Of a stretch of DNA of 64,000 nucleotides, positions 60,518 through 64,000 are shown in pieces. The stretch comes from Dryas octopetala (Eukaryota; Streptophyta; Magnoliopsida; Rosales; Rosaceae). Numbering within the stretch: position 1 is the first letter of the stretch; each line of letters begins with the position of its first letter. The DNA is taken from assembly GCA_963921425.1 (NCBI GenBank), contig OY992839.1, positions 11,511,409 to 11,575,408 on the forward strand, read 5' to 3'. A model generated the notes under the pieces. That model saw only the letters and a list, made by a program, of their open reading frames with translations, did not search any database and was not told the DNA's origin. The translations under genes and the position numbers were made by a program.

Positions 60518-61461
60518 ATGTTCGTTATTATGTTAGGATAAACCTAACATTCACCTTTCTTAGGTTATAAACTTATAACTTCGTGTGTTAGTGAATTAGT
60601 TGTGCCTTGGAACTTTGAAGTTGCTGTAGCAAGTATCATCACTTATATTTTCTATTTAGTTACTTGATCACGTTTGCACATGAATGGTGTCTTATATAGT
60701 TTTGTTTTGACAATTATGCTGGGGTGAACATGTGTTTTCTGGTACATTATAGTTTTGTCTGTACTTTTATTCTTTTTTTGTTGAAGGGTATTAACGAATT
60801 AAACGTGCTATTTTAATCCAATTAATTACTCAATAAACCTTCCATAAAAAGAAAAGTGAAAATATGATTTAAATACTAAACTAAAACACTTATTTTAAGC
60901 AAAAACCCACAAAACAATTCCATGTTTTATTTATAAAATCGTGTAAAAGATTTTTTTAATTTTTAGGTCACATGGAGTATTGGAGGGGCATAGAACTGTA
61001 TCTCTTTTCCTAACGTTGTATACTTGTATATGACTTTTACAGAGTAACATTTTATTTTTAATTTTTTCTTTAGGGGATTTATATAAGCAGCAAAAAAAAA
61101 ACCATCCTCTATTCACTAGAGTGACAAATTGTTGTGGAAGGACATTTTCATGACAAAATGCTACAAAGGTTAATAAAGTAATTTCTATTTTCTACATGCC
61201 CTTGGAAAATGCTCTAAATAAATATTAAACTACAGGAACTTAATTAAAAAAAAAAAAAATTAGAGTTCCAAATAATTGAAGAAAATTCTAATTTCTCCAG
61301 ACCCAAAAAAAAAAAAATCTAATTGATAAAGGTGGGTCCTTGGTCAGCCTATCTTCTGGCTTTGGTTTCTCTTTTTTTCTTGGAAAGTTATTTTCTTTTT
61401 CCACACTCTAACAAATAGAAGGCTCTACTTCTCCGAAGACAGACAATAGGAAAGTGAAACC
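60518..61461. other. Intergenic: LIMYB-like 3' UTR and Costars promoter
   Basis: No gene seen. Contains poly-A runs near 61089, 61242 and 61304, and the leader of the Costars gene just before 61462. Confidence 0.55.
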
Positions 61462-63465
61462 ATGAATGTGGACGAAGAGGTTGAGCGTCTCAAAGAAGAA
61501 ATCCAAAGGCTTGGCAAGGTCCAAGACGATGGTTCTTACAAGGTAATCTCACATGCAGTCACACACAATCACGCAAACACACTCTTTCCAACTCTGTTTT
61601 ACATTAAATCTATTCTGTTCTTTTTCAATTTAGTGATAATATGTTAGACAACTCAGTGTTAATATTTGATTCTGCTTTTGTGCTCGACCCAGATTGAGAA
61701 ATGCAAGTATAAAGGCTCTGACAATTACTGTGATTTTTTTTTTTTTTCTGGATCTGAAAGTAGTTTGGACCATTTCTATGGTGGATCTGTAATGTTTTAG
61801 TTGACTTTTGGATATTTTATAGAGGGAAAATCTAGCCATGTTGATGGGGTTGTTCTACTAAAGGTTCTGCGTTTTTCTTTTCTCAAGTTTCTGATCTTGT
61901 GATTGTATGGTGAATCTAGGCTGACTAACTCATCATTACCAACAAAGTTCATTGAAAACTATAATTGTAGAAAAGACTCAAATCATTTGGTATTGATTTG
62001 TATGTAAATCTAGAATTCATTACTTATTTCTCATTGGATTTTGTTTGATCTGATTGTTCATTAATAGAATTCCTTGAGATTCATTTCGAGATGTTTGGTT
62101 CTTGTGATGGGATTTGTAGATGTAGTTCATCCTTTAAGTTGAAGGTGGCATTTTTCACCCTATTTCTTTCAGGACTAACATTGCAATTTAGGAGTGGTTT
62201 TGCAATTTTGATTGTTTTGATTTTTTTTTCTTTTGTTGGGGCTTCTTTTGGAAGTATAATACTAGAAACAAAGTCAATATCACTGTAGTGGTCATTTCTT
62301 TGGGATTAGAGTGTTGATATGTGAAAAACCTGGTTTTCCGGGTATGAGTTCAATACAAAGTTTTCATATGACAATATGTGACAGATAAGCATAAATGAAA
62401 TTTTGCACTCCGTGATGAACAGAAGCATCTAACCGACTGTGTTAGAATGTTCTGCATCTTGCATCTCCCCTGTGTCCTACAATTGCAAATTATTCCCATT
62501 TAAAATTTTTTAATCACTCAAGAGAGAGAAAGAGAGAAAAAGAAATAGTCCTGATCCGAATTGAATCAAGCAATGAATGCATGCATTTCGTTATACTCAA
62601 AGCTACTCTGCACCTCCAAAAGAGCTGAACCACCATTTGGTGTTTGATATGTTGGAAAATCATTGTGTGATAATTCAGCTCATTCAGAGTTTCAGAAATC
62701 TTTAGGCTTCTGATATCTACTCTGCTGTTTGGGCTATGACTTTGAATTTCTAGCCTTCTGATGTGAATGTTATATCAAGGAAACGAAGATGAAAAAGCTG
62801 GCGGAAGGAGCTGTGCATAAGAATTCTAATTTTCTCCCTCCTACATTTATCAGAAAATATTATTGTTTTTTCAAGTGAATGAGTATGGAAGCCCAAACAC
62901 AAGCTTTTTTGTTTTTATTTGTTTTTTCTGCCAAATGAAGATTTATTTGTTCAATGGCTCAAGAAGGAAAAAACAAAAGAAAATTAATATCAAATGTGTG
63001 TACAAAAGTTCATTCAGGCATGCATATGGATGTGGCACACACACACACACACAAATCACAAACACTTTGTGAAAAATGGAGTAAGTAAGTTGGACAATAT
63101 ACTTTGCTATGCTTAATAACCTTTTTTGTATTCTTTGGTTGCATTCATAAGGTCAGTGAGAGGTTTCTATTTCTGTAGTGACATTATCTGAGGTGTGGTA
63201 GTACCTTAAGCTTCACTATTTCTACATCTCAACTTTGTTTTCCTACTATATATGAAACTTGGTTTAATTTCTGTAGGTCACGTTTGGGGTGCTTTTTCAT
63301 GATGATAGATGCGCAAACATATTTGAAGCATTGGTTGGGACACTAAGAGCAGCAAAGAAGCGGAAATTTCTAACATATGACGGTGAGCTACTCCTGCAAG
63401 GAGTTCATGACAATGTGGAAATCATACTCAAACCCACTCCAGCAGCAGTGACCGAGGCCAAATGA
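61462..63465 (+). CDS. Costars family protein (ABRACL-like)
   Basis: Small conserved eukaryotic protein related to the actin-binding Rho-activating C-terminal-like (ABRACL/Costars) family, thought to influence actin organisation; its plant role is poorly defined. Two exons, 61462-61542 (27 codons) and 63277-63465 (62 codons plus stop), 89 aa, close to the usual 80-90 aa. The N-terminal helix is EEVERLKEEIQRLG. The core GVLFHDDRCANIFEALVGTL and RKFLTYDGELLLQGVHD are diagnostic. The single 1.73-kb intron sits after GSYK in phase 0. No signal peptide or membrane segment. The gene looks intact. Confidence 0.95.
63037..63051. repeat. CA microsatellite in the Costars intron
   Basis: A short run of CA dinucleotides within the single intron. 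Confidence 0.75.
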
Positions 63466-64000
63466 TTCAGGTGGGAAGAGTTTGAAGGATTATGCAGTTG
63501 TTTCAATTACATGTCCTGTTATATTCATATATCATGCTTTCTGTGTGAAAAAAGACTATAAATTTGAGACCCATGCTTGCCCAGTTGCCCCCCTTTTACT
63601 CATTTACTGTACTTAACCTGAAAGTGTTCATTTCAATAAGTTGAGCCAAAGTGAAACAAGAGTAAAAGGGCACCAGGTCACTTCCCCCTTACCAATGTGT
63701 ACACAAAACCAAGAATGAAAATATCGTTAGCGATGCAAATTTCGGAAAATTTACAGAGAACCAAAATTGATTTAAAAACACAAATTTTGTATGAAAATTT
63801 AGGAAATACTACATTAATTAATAATGTATGACTTAAACATGTAAATTTCATTCTGCCACTCCCACTTTACACAGTATGTTCTTGAAATTTGAATTCTAAT
63901 GTGCAAAAACTTCTTATTCTCCTTAATCCTGATTGGTATAAGCAGCTAATACAAATCCTTTTTATCTTTTGAACACATCACCCAACATATTAATTTATCA
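63466..64000. other. Costars 3' flank
   Basis: 3' UTR and downstream DNA, AT-rich. No further coding sequence recognised before the window ends. Confidence 0.55.

Noticed and set aside
1-64000. tRNA, rRNA or miRNA genes, or an undescribed multi-gene system
   Set aside because: I looked for cloverleaf-like sequences, rRNA phrases and functionally linked gene groups and saw none. The neighbours are unrelated housekeeping and regulatory genes.

Overview
This is AT-rich plant nuclear DNA, almost certainly from a eudicot. The evidence is many short exons joined by GT-AG introns, plant-only gene families (DRP3 dynamin, TIFY-CCT-GATA factors, a CNGC channel, an F-box/LRR protein, a LIMYB-type MYB/SANT protein), and a dense load of plant LTR, TRIM, hAT and MITE elements. 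A rosid, perhaps Rosaceae, fits the general feel, but nothing in the window proves it.

Layout. 1-952 is AT-rich non-genic DNA. 953-10894 is a complete, recently inserted Ty1/copia element of Sirevirus type on the minus strand. Its 1.66-kb LTRs are about 99.3% identical, its ACCAC target duplication is perfect, and its pol frame is broken several times. 10895-13257 is intergenic with a MITE-like repeat. 13258-21666 (+) is a complete 20-exon DRP3A/B-like dynamin gene encoding 833 aa. 24863-29014 (+) is a cyclic-nucleotide-gated channel gene with intact splice sites and pore, but one missing base shifts its frame and the IQ tail is absent. 31454-31927 is a 474-bp TRIM with a three-LTR structure and TATAA target duplications. 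33208-41944 (-) and 48092-55309 (-) are two paralogous TIFY-CCT-GATA transcription factor genes (ZML/GATA24-28 type). A two-exon F-box/LRR gene (45975-47308, -) lies between them. 56356-60517 (+) is a three-exon LIMYB-like gene with a 1,045-bp non-autonomous hAT element in its first intron. 61462-63465 (+) is a two-exon Costars-family gene (89 aa).

The genes are ordinary, functionally unrelated chromosomal neighbours, not a cluster acting in one pathway. The two GATA genes look like an old local duplication whose C-termini have diverged. I found no RNA gene, CRISPR array or undescribed multi-gene system. The most interesting material is structural: a young copia element with a broken pol, a tandem TRIM with an internally deleted middle LTR, an LTR element with a hAT MITE nested in it inside a GATA intron, two perfect hairpins, and the single-base lesion in the channel gene. 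Exon boundaries were placed by eye from splice consensus, reading-frame phase and family similarity. No alignment or database search was run.
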